Part shown: positions 12,005 to 22,562 of the stretch, piece by piece
Layout of the letters: every line of letters starts with the position of its first letter
How positions within the stretch are numbered: position 1 is the stretch's first letter
Assembly: GCA_022829145.1 (NCBI GenBank)
Contig: CM040765.1
Location: 17,389,792 to 17,453,791 of the forward strand
Direction of reading: 5' to 3'
DNA: 64,000 bases
Origin: Albula goreensis
Taxonomy: Eukaryota; Chordata; Actinopteri; Albuliformes; Albulidae
Notes under the pieces: generated by a model
Seen by the model: the letters and a program-made list of their open reading frames with translations, nothing else
Database searches by the model: none
Told to the model about the DNA's origin: nothing
Translations under genes and position numbers: made by a program

Positions 12005-15000
12005 GTGATGACATGTTTTGTGGCTAGCTACAGAAACAGCATTAACAAAGTACCTGTTAATTAGTTTTCTAACCAAAATGCAACTGTAAAATGGTCGCAT
12101 TTGAAACATTCTGAAAGTGCCAACTACTAATTGTTTGTTCAAGTCACCTGGAAATAAGAGAATTAACTCATTAGGCTGTTAAATTAGGCTCTGCACTGTG
12201 GACAGTGGTGCTTTCTTTTCATCACATGACAATGATTTTCTGTTTGATTTTACAGGTGTGAAGAGGACGTGGACGAGTGCCTCTCACGGCCGTGCCGGAA
12301 CGGCGCCATCTGCCTGGACGGGCCAGGCCGGTACCGCTGCTTCTGTGTGCCGGGGTTCCAGGGCTACAACTGTGAGATCGACATCAATGAATGCGCCTCG
12401 CACCCCTGTGAAAACAATGCCACCTGTGTCAACGAGAAGGACCGCTACATCTGCGAATGCCTGCTGGGGTATTCCGGTAAGCGTGCGCTGGTGTGGCGTC
12501 GGTTTACACCTTCCTGAGTCAGGCAGTGCGACTGTCATTGTAACGTTGACCCCAAGGAAAAATTCTTTAGGGGCTGTACCTAGTGCTTGTCTATAATCGG
12601 GGCTCCCTGGTGGTGGAATGAGCTTACTGCAGTAGCTAGTGTAGCAGAATCATTAGCTAGACAGAAAAAGAACCTCCACTTTTACTAAATTGAGCTTAAT
12701 ACATGAATAGAACGCTTGTACTGCCAAACGCTGTGTCAAGTGAAACGTATTCAAAACATCATGTGACAAAAATGCGTCCAGCATAATTTTCATCCATCAA
12801 TTCAGCTTATTTCCTGAAAATATGCATTTGCTGGACTGTAAAACCTTTCGTGAGACTGACACTATGCAAGCCTGCTTTTTATCTTCATTATTTTGCTGTA
12901 CTCCCTTGGTAAGGTAATATACAGCAGAGTGAGTGCCGGTCGGGGCGTGGAAAAGTATCCCTGGTATTTGGAGTGGCTTATTAGTCATTAAAAGGTGAAT
13001 AGTGTTGAACGACTAGCATTCTTCAGTGACTATACCTCAAGTGCCAAGCAAGACAAAACCAGAAGCTGGAAGATAAGAGTTTGTTAGCCCTCAAGAGCTC
13101 ACACGGAGACACACAAACAGCTGCGGTGTTTATTTTCAGGTTAACACCAGAAGCTTACTGAGAGCAGGATCCAGAGATGGAAAAGGTTTTAACTGAGGCC
13201 ACTGAACCTGGCACTGACTGCCGCTGTATTTTCTGTGTTACCCGTTGCAACCTGACTCTTAGCTGTCTTAAGCCCCTACGCTTACCTGGCGGAGCATGTT
13301 GTCACCTTGCCAACGAGGACGTCTGGTTATGGCTAATGGATGTCTGTGTGTGGGACTCACATCTGTGACATTGTCTATTCAATTTTATCCCAAAAAAATC
13401 TTGAACAAATATTCCATGTGGGAAACCTACTGCAATTCATGGAAACATTATTTGCAGTATAAATAATGAAATAACACATAGGTTTGAAGTCAAGCCATAT
13501 TACTTTGATAAGGTTTTTATGCTCTCACAGCAGAAAAATGGTCATCACCCTTAGTTTTTATTCACTTCAAACAAATATGAGGGAAAATTTATATGGTTTG
13601 CTTGAAACGGGCTTGACCAGTGGAAGGAAACCGCCAGTGTTGGAATGCAAGTTGAAGCTAGCTGCCCGGCTGTGCTCTCTGGCCAAGTGTTTCTCACAGA
13701 GCCGAAGTTTAAAGTGAGATGACGCTGTTATTTATGGGCTGTGGCTGAACTGGCAGCCAGGCCTGGGGCGAACCAGGGCCAAAGGGATCGGAGCGCTAAT
13801 CTCACGGGTCGTTTCTCCCTGGACACGGGCAGACTGTCAAACTCTGCGCAGACAGGGTCTGCTGATAACACAATCAGGTAACAGAAAGCAGACGGCCCCT
13901 CTCCCATCTGTCTGACAGCTACAGAGATAAGGCAGGTCAGGGTGGGGACTCACAGGGCATGATTGAGTTTGTGAGGTGATCAAGTCAAGTGTGTGTGCCT
14001 GTTCAACACAAGTTAAACCTGCAGACACTGTGGCCCTCCAGGACTGGAGTTAAACCCCTGAGGCCCCAGGACTGGGAGTTAAACCTAGACATGGCCCTCC
14101 AGGACTCTTGAGGCCCTCCAGGACTGGAGTTTACACTGTGGCCCTCCAATGTTAAACCTGCAGACACTTGGCCCTCCAGGAATAGTTTGCCAGGTCAGGA
14201 CTGTTAAACCTGCAGACACTGTGGCCCTCCAGGGCGGGAGTTTAATCCAGACACTGTGCCCTCAAGTTTAACAGGACTCTTTGGCTGTTTAAAATGGCAT
14301 TGGGAATGCTTTGCAAATTCATGTTCTAGAGGCAGAGTTCCACAATTCAAGTCCAGGACTGATGCATTACTGGATACTCTGCAGGTCTTAGGTAATGGCT
14401 AGCTTTAGTTTAGTGGCCTGTTCTCATCTTTATATACTCTTAGCATTTCTATGAACAAGTGAAGAGTATGTTCATCCTTTCATACATACAACTCCGTTTC
14501 CCCCTGCGTGACAGAGTGAAGAGTGTGTTCATCCTTTCACTTTTTCACCCCTCTGTCCTCCCCCCGTTCTGTGTGTGAAGGGGTGAACTGCGAGGTGGAG
14601 ATAGATGAGTGTGATTCGGGTCCATGCCAGAATGGAGCCACCTGCCATGACTGGGTTGGGCAGTACACCTGTGAGTGTCCACCTGGGTTCGAGGGCATGG
14701 ACTGCGAGATCAACATTGATGAGTGCGCCAGCGGCCCCTGCCTGAATGAGGGCACCTGTGTCGACCTGGTGGATGGGTACGGAACCTCACCTGTGCATAT
14801 GTACACCTGTGCACCTGTAGCTACCTAGTGAACTGGTACAAAACCTCACTGATACACGTATAAGCATGTACACCTGTCATGACTGAATGGACAGGTACAG
14901 AACATCACCTATGTACACATGTCTACCTAGTTGAACACATGAACACCTGTACATCTGTAAAGCAGAGTATTCATTCATTTTGTTTAATCATTAATTTCAG

Positions 15001-15641
15001 TATTCATTCATTTATGTGATACACACACAAATTTTGCCACTGAACTCTGACTGTTGTTTGATCTCCACTATATTATTGCCTACCTTTAAACACCAGGAGA
15101 GGGCACTGTTGTATGACTGGCCTTAAAGCAGTCTCAAACATTTATTGTAGACATACAGAGGATAAAGTGGAGTATTGAGGTATCATATTTGATTAATTGT
15201 GAGCTACATGATAAATTTGTGTTATATTGGGTTAATAATGCATCTATCTATATCCTAAATCACTTATGTAAAAGTCCAAAAATGATGATATAAGAATAAA
15301 TTGTATACATGTTTTTCTGAAAGCCCATCCATCTTCCCTTTCATTCTAGTAGAGTTAGCCCTTCTGCCCTTATGTAATCTCACTGCGCGTGAATCATGCT
15401 GCAGGTACGAGTGTGACTGCAGCGATACGGGGTTCACTGGGGAGCACTGCGAGGAGGACATCCCTGAGTGCGCCTCGAACCCCTGCCTCAACGGCGCCAC
15501 CTGTGTGGAGGGAGTGAAACTGTACACCTGCGTCTGCTGGCCAGGTAGCTGCACATTGCCACTCTCAACACCACTGAGCTGGATATAGATGAGTGTGTGT
15601 GTGTGTGTGTGTGTGTGATTGTGTGTGTGGTGGATATAGAT

Positions 15642-15684
<43 letters not shown>

Positions 15685-18600
15685 TGTGTGTGTGTTGTTT
15701 GTGTGTGTGTGTGAGGTGGATATAGATGTGTGTGTGTGTGTGTGTGTGTGTGATTTGTGTGTGTGTGTGTGTGTGTGGTGTATGTGTGTGATTTATGTGT
15801 ATGTATGTATTCTCCAGGGTACGAGGGGATGCACTGTGAGGTGGACATAGATGAGTGTATGGACGGGCCCTGTGAGAATGGAGGGCTCTGCATCCAGCGC
15901 TCTGATAAGCAGCACTACGGCGAGATGCCCAAGCGAGAGTGGGAGTTCTACGCCTACGCCGCAGGGTACCTGTGCCAGTGCCAGCCAGGGTATACAGGTG
16001 AGTCAGTGTACCTGTGCCAGTGCCAGCCAGGGTATACAGGTGAGTCAGTGTACCTGTGCTAGTGCCAGCCAGGGTATACAGGTGAGTCAGTGTACCTCTT
16101 TAAGTGCCAGTATGAGTACACAGTTGAGTGTTTTTACCACTGCTAACTTAACTGTGAAATCCTGGGTATACAGGTGAGTCTGCGCACATGTGCCAGTGCT
16201 CTTACTTGCCTTTTTGATCACGACAGGGGAAAACTGTTCTATGGACATCGACGAGTGTGGCTCCGCCCCCTGCCAAAATGGAGGCAGCTGTGAGGACCAG
16301 ATCAATGCCTACACTTGCACCTGCATGCCTGGATTCACAGGTGAGAGGAGCCCTCTCTTAAACAGTGCTGATACCCTACAGTGGTGGTGGGAGGATGAGG
16401 TTTCATATATACTGGCCTCAAAATCTTCTAGCATGGGTTGCTAGTGGGTAATGCTAGGTAGCTTAGTTTAGTGCAGGATGGGAAGAAGTGAGTCATGGAA
16501 TTATATGGTAGCCCACAATGATGGATAAAACTTAGGTTATGGGAATGACAATGCAAATTTTAGAAAATTTTACCTTGGTTTGTTGCCACACCTTTGTGTC
16601 TCTTTGCAGGTGCTGACTGTGAGGTGAATGTGGATGAGTGTGAGAGCGCCCCCTGTCAGAATGGAGGGCTTTGTGAGGACAACGTGGCTGGCTACACCTG
16701 TGTGTGCCCCGATCCTGAGTCCCAGGGGGAGATTCTGCCCTGGGGGGGACGGCACTGTGAGGTTCGGCTTACGGGCTGCCTGGGGCATGCCTGCCAAAAC
16801 GGCGCCACCTGCAGGCCATGGGTGGGAGAGGATGGTCGCCACGGCAGCAACTGCCTCTGCCCGCCGGGGTTCTATGGCGAGTTCTGTGGAACACCCACTA
16901 CCTTCTCCTTCTCTGTGCCGGGATTCGTCCTGCTGGAGCTCCCACCGGCCAATCGCAGCCGCCGGTCGGTGGAGTCAGGCGATGTCAGCGTGAGCCTCAG
17001 GCTTCGCACCACACTGCCAGACATGTTGGTGTTCTTCCGTGGTGACGCCAACAACTTCCTGTCACTGGAGGTGGTGGGTGGTGGCCTATTAGCTAGAGCA
17101 GTGTGGGAAGGTGGAGCTGTAGAGGCGCGGTTCACGGAATTGGTCAGCGATGGGACCTGGCTAGACGTGAGCATGATCACAGCTGAGGGGGCGGGGCTAG
17201 CTCTGGTTCTGAAGGGCGGTGCAGGGTGTGACAGTGATGGTTGCCGTGTGGAGGAGGGTGTGGGAATCATGACCTTTGACCCAGCACCAGGCTCAATGGC
17301 ACGGATGTTTGTGGGCGGGGTGCCAGAGGATTACTTTGACGTCACAGAATCCAAGAGCGGATTTATCGGCTGCATGGAGGATCTGCTGGTGGACGGGCGA
17401 CCCGTTCTGCCCCAGGACCTGCCCCCGGACCAAACCCAGGATGTGCAGATGGGCTGCAGCAAGACTGAGTGGTGCCACCCAGACCCCTGCTCCGGCCAAG
17501 GTCGCTGCGTTGACCTGTGGACCCACTACAGATGCGACTGCCACCGACCGTTTCATGGAGACAGCTGCGCACAGGGTTGGTTTAGTTCCCTTGGTTTGGT
17601 TTGTTCGGTTCAGTTTGTTTTCTTGAATTTGTTTGTTCAGTTTGGTTTGTTTGCCTCGTTTTAAAATTTTTGTTCTTTTTTATTTTAGTTTGATTTGTTA
17701 AGTTTGATCTGGTTGGTTTGGTTTCTTTGTTTTTTTGTTCATCTTTAGGGTTTTATCTGTTTGGTTTATTTTGTTGGTTTTGCTTGACGCCTCTGTCTCT
17801 TGGTCGTTGTTCTCCCCAGAGTACCCTTCCTGGACGTATGGCCACGAAGGGGCGGAGAGCTTCTCTGCATTCGACGTTCCCGCATACCACGGCTCCAACT
17901 TCAGCGTGTCGCTCTTCCTGCGCACGCTGCAGCAGGACGGGCTGCTGTTCCAGCTCCGCCGCCAGGGGGCGCCGTACCTCAGCCTGTTCCTGCGCATGGG
18001 CCGCGTGCTGGCCGCGGTCGACCCGGAAACTCCCCCGGCAACCGCGCCCGTGTTTGTGGCGGACGGGGAGAAGAGGCTGGTGGAGGTGGAGTTCCAGCAC
18101 GGCCAGGTGTTCTTCCGCCACGATGGGATGAGATACCCGCTGGGTGCGCTGTCTGAGGTGGGGGTGGAGCCAGGGGACCTGGTGTTCCTTGGGGGCTCCC
18201 GGAGGCCGACGACGCTGACCTCCAGGCCTGGGGGGGCCGTTTTAAAGGCTGCCTGCAGGATGTGAGGCTGGCGGGGGCACGGCTGGACCTCGATTCCTGG
18301 AACAGCAGTCTGGAGGAGGCAGAGGAGGAGGGATACCTCCCCAGTGATGCCCAAAATGTGGAGCTCGGCTGCCTGAGTGACGATACCTGCCAGGTAGGGA
18401 GCCCCGCCTCCTCACAGAGCCTGGGCTGACTGTCCAATCAAATGCAATGATCTCTGAACCCTCATTAATAATGTAGGATTCAAAAGGACCAAATCAAATG
18501 CCTTTAAATTCTGGTCCTAAGGGGACAGGGTGTATGCTGGTTCTGTTTTCTCCTAAACTGCAAGAGTTAGACTGGAATTTACCTGTGTGTAAAACTCACC

Positions 18601-21600
18601 TGTGCGTGCCCTGCAGGTGGAGCCGTGTCAGAACGGGGGAGAGTGCACAGTCACCTGGAATGACTTTGTGTGCTCGTGCCCGGTGCAGTTCACGGGCCGC
18701 ACCTGCGAGACCCGAGTGTGGTGCTTCAGCGACCCCTGCGTCATGGGTGGCCGCTGCCGGGACCTGCCGGACGGATACGAGTGTGAGTCCCTCCTGGGGA
18801 TCCGACCCCACAACCTTCTGTGTGCTTATTAGGCCCCTGACCCCATCTCCATCAGCACGATCCCAAATCCTGACCCAATCACCTTCCACACACCTCAACA
18901 GGCCCTGAATCCATGACCTCATACACACTAACCCCTTAACCTGGATACTATGGGCTTTGACCCTGTCACCTTCCTCACACACCCATGGACACTGACCCCA
19001 TAGCCTCCTGAATACTTATGGTCTTTCACTCCATCACGCACACTGATATACACTGACCTTATAACCTTCTGGATACCTACAGGCCCTGATCCTATTGCCA
19101 AATACACACTGACTGGCCCATGAAATAAAACAGAATTATATTAAAAATAAATTAAAAATATTGACAGTGCTGCTTCCCCCCCCTACTTGTCACCCCTCCC
19201 CTCTCCAGGCCTCAGCAACGCTACCTTTGAAAGTGATGCCCTACAGTTCAAAGCAGAGGGTCGTTGGTTGCCCCAGTGACCAGCGTTTCCATGGAGCTGC
19301 GCACACGCACGGCGGAAGGCGTGGTGCTTCGGGCAGAGCTGGGGGCGGAGCTCTTCAGCGTGGGGCTGCAAAACTCCTCCCTGCTGGTGCGTGTCCGCCA
19401 GGCCAACAGCGTGGAGGCGCTGTCTTTGCCAGCCGACGCCCCGTCGCCGATGGCAACTGGCACCGTGTGCGTGTCTCCATGGTGGATGCGCCCCATCAGG
19501 GGGCTGGCTCGACCCCCTCGTCATTTTCATCACCCTGGGTGATTACTGTGGATGGTTGGAGCGAAGGCACTAGCCACGCCCCCTTCAGTAGCCTAGACTT
19601 CCTGGGGTCAGCACCAGTTTTGGTTGCTGAAGAGTTTGTGGGTTGCCTAGGCAATGTGCGGGTAGGAGGGATCTACCTGCCATTCGTGGATGATGGACAG
19701 CCCCCTCAGCCATTCAGATTCATCCGTGTGGACGAGGGAAAGGAGGTGCAGCTGGGGTGCATGGGACATCCCGTTTGCCTGTCCCAGCCCTGCCAGAACG
19801 AGGGCACCTGCCTGGACCTCTTCAACCAGCTGAGCTGCTCGTGTGCTCCTGGCTGGGAGGGGCCTTTCTGCGAGCATGACACAGACGACTGCGCAGCCCA
19901 GCCCTGCCTGCGTGGGGTCTGCGCAGACCTGCTGGCCGGCTTCCGCTGCGACTGCCCGAAGGGTTACGTGGGCGACCGCTGTGAGGTGGACGTGGACGAC
20001 TGCGAGGGACACGCATGCCAAAACGGCGCCAGCTGCCTGGATGGGGTGGATCTGTACACCTGTGTCTGCCCACCTGACTTCACCGGACCACTCTGCCAGT
20101 GAGTGTAACTGAAGCAGGGGTGTCTGTAAATTAATGAATTGCATCGACAGCAGGGCTTCACCCCAGTCCAGAGGGCCACAGTGTCTGCAGTGTCTGCCCC
20201 ATCCACACTTCTGATTTCACTGACTATATCGCCTCCTGGACCAAGGAGGTGAATTAATATGTGAAATCAGAAGCTGGTAGTGTGTTGTCAGGGTGAATGC
20301 CTACAGAAACTGCAGCCCTTAGGTATGCTTTGTAAGCAATAAACCCCAGTGGTCTGTGCGGTTATATGAAAATGAATCCTGACAGTTCAAAGCTGAGCTT
20401 TTTTTCAAACAGCAGAACTTCCTGGCATAGTTTTCTCCTTATAAATTGGCTAGCTGCCACAGAAATAATTCAACACTCAAATGCAAATGACAACATACAA
20501 TGCTCAAAGCAAAATTATTGTAACATTGTACTGTTGTTGTTATATTTTTTGCCATTATTTCCAGCTGTAAGGAAAGTGTTCAGCTGAAACAGAATGAGAA
20601 TTTACTTGGAGAGGTGGGTTTGACGCATTCTGACAGCAACGTTGGGGAGAGTGTCATTCTCTGTCTGTCCACCAGGTGGCCATACCCACCCCTGAGGTGT
20701 GAGGAGGACGTTCAGTGCGAAAATGGTGGCATCTGTAGGGATGAGCTCTGGGGGGCAAACTGCACCTGTCGGCCCGGATACGCAGGTGACAGGTGAGCTA
20801 ACCGATAAATTCTGGATCCAGTCATGTAGTCACTGACTGAAAGTCACTAAAATATTTGTGTGCGTCCATGTCTCCCAGGTGTGAGGTAGAGGCAGACGAG
20901 TGTGCGTCGAATCCGTGTCGAAATGGAGGGACCTGCCTGGATCGGTTTAACAGGTTCCAGTGTGTGTGTTCCCCTGGATTCATCGGCCGCCAGTGCGAGA
21001 ACAGCGTAAGGCACAACCTGCACAGCACACTCCTCCATTCACTGCTCTAATCTTCCTCTCCCTCCCATCTTACCTCTTTTCCTCCTTCTCTGTTTCTTTC
21101 CCTTCTTCTCTGTTCTGCTTTCAGCTGTCTTCTCCTCTCCACTTTGCCCCCTCTCTCTCTCCTCTCTTTTTCTTTATGGTTCAGTTGTTCGGGTTTTGTA
21201 ATGAATAATCAATTAGTATTTAGCTGAATGAGTAAATCATTTTGGGAATTGTTGCAGTGGGGTGTGTCATCAATTCTAGCATGTTGCTCTTGTAGTGTGA
21301 ATTGACATGGTAGCACAGGTTCACAGGTTAGCCTTATTTGGCCCTCATGGTGATATTTTGGTGGTTTGTGCCTTGCAGAAATGGGAGCAGAGGGATCGTA
21401 TCCCCTGGCTGGTGGTGGCGGTGCCGCTCGGCTGCTGCTGCGTGCTGCTGGCGGTCATCGGCCTGATCGTCATGGTGATGACGGCGCGAAAGAAGCGGCA
21501 GTCTGAGGGCACGTACAGCCCCAGCCAGCAGGAGGTGGCCGGAGCGCGGTTAGAGATGGACAGCATGCTCAAGGTCCCCCCGGAGGAGCGGCTTATCTGA
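11521..21600 (+). CDS. crb2: Crumbs homolog 2 (apical polarity protein), 13 exons, 5' end missing
   Basis: Type I membrane protein of the apical Crumbs complex, which sets epithelial and photoreceptor polarity with Pals1 and Patj. Coding exons: 11521-12004, 12256-12476, 14581-14776, 15405-15544, 15818-15997, 16227-16340, 16610-17575, 17820-18393, 18617-18782, 19209-20098, 20676-20792, 20879-21005, 21379-21600. All junctions are GT/AG and phases agree. About 1465 residues are visible (human CRB2 has about 1285). Order: thirteen EGF modules, many with Ca-binding (I/V)DEC starts; laminin G 1; EGF; laminin G 2; two EGF; laminin G 3; about five EGF; transmembrane helix (about 1402-1428); 37-residue tail. 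The tail has the FERM-binding GTYSPS and ends in the PDZ ligand ERLI, nearly identical to mammalian CRB2. The signal-peptide exon is absent. Three one-base losses break laminin G 2 and 3 (18,230; 19,258; 19,439), probably consensus errors. Paralogue a or b is not resolved. Confidence 0.96.
12256..12476 (+). CDS. crb2: crb2 coding exon: EGF repeats 5-6
   Basis: Acceptor GATTTTACAG; donor GTAAGC at 12477. It encodes [15 protein letters not shown] and [15 protein letters not shown], both with the D/N-x-D/N-E start of calcium-binding EGF modules. Confidence 0.94.
14018..14285 (-). repeat. Irregular array of the 37-bp 'CCTCCAGGACTGGAGT' unit
   Basis: Within the large crb2 intron. Repeated blocks 'GGCCCTCCAGGACTGGAGTT' and 'TTAAACCTGCAGACACTG' recur at roughly 37-bp spacing with gaps. 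The unit is the reverse complement of that in the array at 59,546. It is likely derived from a non-autonomous transposon common in fish; the class cannot be fixed from sequence alone. Confidence 0.7.
14581..14776 (+). CDS. crb2: crb2 coding exon: EGF repeat 7 and start of 8
   Basis: Acceptor GTGTGTGAAG; donor GTACGG at 14777. It encodes [19 protein letters not shown] and the following [15 protein letters not shown]. Split codons at both ends agree with neighbours (TCC G|GG, GAT GG|G). Confidence 0.93.
15405..15544 (+). CDS. crb2: crb2 coding exon: end of EGF 8 and most of EGF 9
   Basis: Acceptor CATGCTGCAG; donor GTAGCT at 15545. It encodes [20 protein letters not shown] and [16 protein letters not shown], ending CVCWPG. 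The CWPG end is also present in mammalian CRB2. Confidence 0.94.
15576..15800 (+). repeat. TG-rich tract containing EGF-like relic starts, abutting an acceptor
   Basis: Interrupted (TG)n over about 200 bp ends 18-40 bases before the acceptor at 15,817. Three times the run is preceded by 'TGGATATAGATG(AG)TGTG' (near 15,580, 15,630 and 15,717), which resembles the coding start GTGGACATAGATGAGTGT of the next exon. Confidence 0.85.
15818..15997 (+). CDS. crb2: crb2 coding exon: EGF repeat 10 with long loop
   Basis: Acceptor TATTCTCCAG; donor TATACAG|GTGAGT at 15998. It encodes [18 protein letters not shown] and a module with an enlarged loop ([20 protein letters not shown]), as in mammalian CRB2, ending CQCQPGYTG. 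The donor region is repeated in tandem downstream (see the 42-bp repeat). I chose the first donor because it joins directly to 'GG GAA AAC TGT' of the next exon with a normal EGF length. Confidence 0.9.
15966..16110 (+). repeat. 42-bp tandem repeat carrying copies of an exon end and its splice donor
   Basis: Copies start at 15966, 16008 and 16050 with a degraded fourth at 16092. The unit contains the coding end CCAGCCAGGGTATACAG and the donor GTGAGTCAGTG. The period equals 14 codons. Copies 1 and 2 are nearly identical; copy 3 has an in-frame TAG (CTGTGCTAG). Confidence 0.95.
16227..16340 (+). CDS. crb2: crb2 coding exon: EGF repeat 11
   Basis: Acceptor ATCACGACAG; donor GTGAGA at 16341. It encodes [20 protein letters not shown] through CTCMPGFTG, a single calcium-binding-type EGF module with symmetrical phase-1 ends. 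Confidence 0.95.
16610..17575 (+). CDS. crb2: crb2 coding exon: EGF 12-13, laminin G 1, EGF 14
   Basis: Acceptor TCTCTTTGCAG; donor GTTGGT at 17576, a weak GT donor, required because the next exon restores CAQ-EYPSW in frame. The exon encodes [30 protein letters not shown], a laminin G domain from about [10 protein letters not shown] to QMGCSK, then [20 protein letters not shown], a segment strongly conserved with mammalian CRB2. Confidence 0.93.
17820..18393 (+). CDS. crb2: crb2 coding exon: laminin G 2, with one-base loss
   Basis: Acceptor TTCTCCCCAG; donor GTAGGG at 18394. It encodes [18 protein letters not shown] and a laminin G fold. The frame breaks at the run of seven G at 18230-18236. 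Downstream frame +1 resumes [20 protein letters not shown] and ends CLSDDTCQ, in phase with the next exon only if one base is added. Likely consensus error. Confidence 0.9.
18617..18782 (+). CDS. crb2: crb2 coding exon: EGF pair between laminin G 2 and 3
   Basis: Acceptor TGCCCTGCAG; donor GTGAGT at 18783. It encodes [19 protein letters not shown], close to the mammalian TWNDFHC segment, then [20 protein letters not shown], ending in a split Cys codon. Confidence 0.94.
19209..20098 (+). CDS. crb2: crb2 coding exon: laminin G 3 and EGF repeats, with two one-base losses
   Basis: Acceptor CCTCTCCAG; donor GTGAGT at 20099. The frame starts [17 protein letters not shown], breaks at GGG 19258-19260, continues in another frame as [20 protein letters not shown], breaks again at CCCC 19439-19442 and resumes [16 protein letters not shown]. 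One added base at each place gives a complete laminin G domain followed by three EGF modules ([40 protein letters not shown]). Confidence 0.9.
20676..20792 (+). CDS. crb2: crb2 coding exon: WPYPPLRC linker and EGF
   Basis: Acceptor TGTCCACCAG; donor GTGAGC at 20793. Joined to the previous exon it reads [20 protein letters not shown] and ends [10 protein letters not shown]. Confidence 0.92.
20879..21005 (+). CDS. crb2: crb2 coding exon: last EGF repeat
   Basis: Acceptor CATGTCTCCCAG; donor GTAAGG at 21006. It encodes [20 protein letters not shown] and ends [10 protein letters not shown], in phase 0. Confidence 0.94.
21379..21600 (+). CDS. crb2: crb2 last coding exon: transmembrane helix and cytoplasmic tail
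   Basis: Acceptor TGCCTTGCAG. It encodes KWEQRDRIP, a hydrophobic helix starting WLVVAVPLG, then [20 protein letters not shown] and the end VPPEERLI followed by TGA (21598-21600). The juxtamembrane FERM-binding motif and the C-terminal PDZ ligand ERLI are the hallmarks of Crumbs proteins and bind Epb41l5/moesin and Pals1. Confidence 0.98.
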   Translation, partial: KWEQRDRIPWLVVAVPLGCCCVLLAVIGLIVMVMTARKKRQSEGTYSPSQQEVAGARLEMDSMLKVPPEERLI

Positions 21601-22526
21601 GACACCACACCCCGACACCCACCCTCGGCCCTGCCCCTGACCGCTCAGAAAAAACGACACTGATTACTGCTCTTCTACTGCACCTAAACCTTGTGGCTGT
21701 GTGGGGATGCATGAGTTTGAGTTGTGTTAAAACTCAAGACTTCTTCAAGGTGAGTTTTGGCTCATTTGAGGGTCAAATCCCCATGGGGTGTGGCCTATGT
21801 GCTTTTACACTCTGATTACACTGGACAGGCCCCGCCTTCATGACTGTGCTGTGGGAGGGGCCAAGAGACTGACTCATTTCCTGACCAGTGAGGTCAGACC
21901 AAATAATCACCCATCAAACTTGGTATGTGGGCGTGGCTAAGAGAGTGACAGATGTGGTGACCAATGAGCCCAGTTGATGGGAATACATTACAACATCAAG
22001 GTACCCAGGCAGGGATAGGACTCTGACTTTAAATGATGAATCAAGGGGACCGGCTGCTAAGGTCACAACTGAATTTTTCCCTTGGACTTGAGCACAAAAT
22101 TCTGACCTGTATGAAGGGGCGGGGCCTCATCATCAGGTGGGAGGAGCAAGGGCGGGGCTCATTGCCTTGGGCATTGGAGATTGGACATGCACTCTGGGGT
22201 GGCTGGACAAATGAACACTGTCCTGCCCTGACACCCAAATCTTTCAGCCAGTGTTTATGAGCCTGGAGCTGGTGTTTCATTTTCCTTTGTGAGGTAAGCA
22301 TGTGGGGGCGGGGCAGTGATAATCCTTGGCTGGCCAGCAGGGAGCCCCACCCACCCCTTCCTGGCAGAGTCCAGCTCCAGTGCTCGAAACGGAGTCTGAA
22401 GCTGAAGACTGCCTCTTATGCAGCCTGTCTGACAATCTCTCTTTTTCTCTATTTGTTTTTCCACTTGGTTTTTTTTTGCTTTGGTTTGTAATATTGTACA
22501 GTATCTGTATATCATGTTCATGTGTA

Positions 22527-22527
<1 letters not shown>

Positions 22528-22561
<34 letters not shown>
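22528..22561. repeat. (TG)n microsatellite
   Basis: About 15 TG units in probable crb2 3'UTR. Confidence 0.9.
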
Positions 22562-22562
<1 letters not shown>

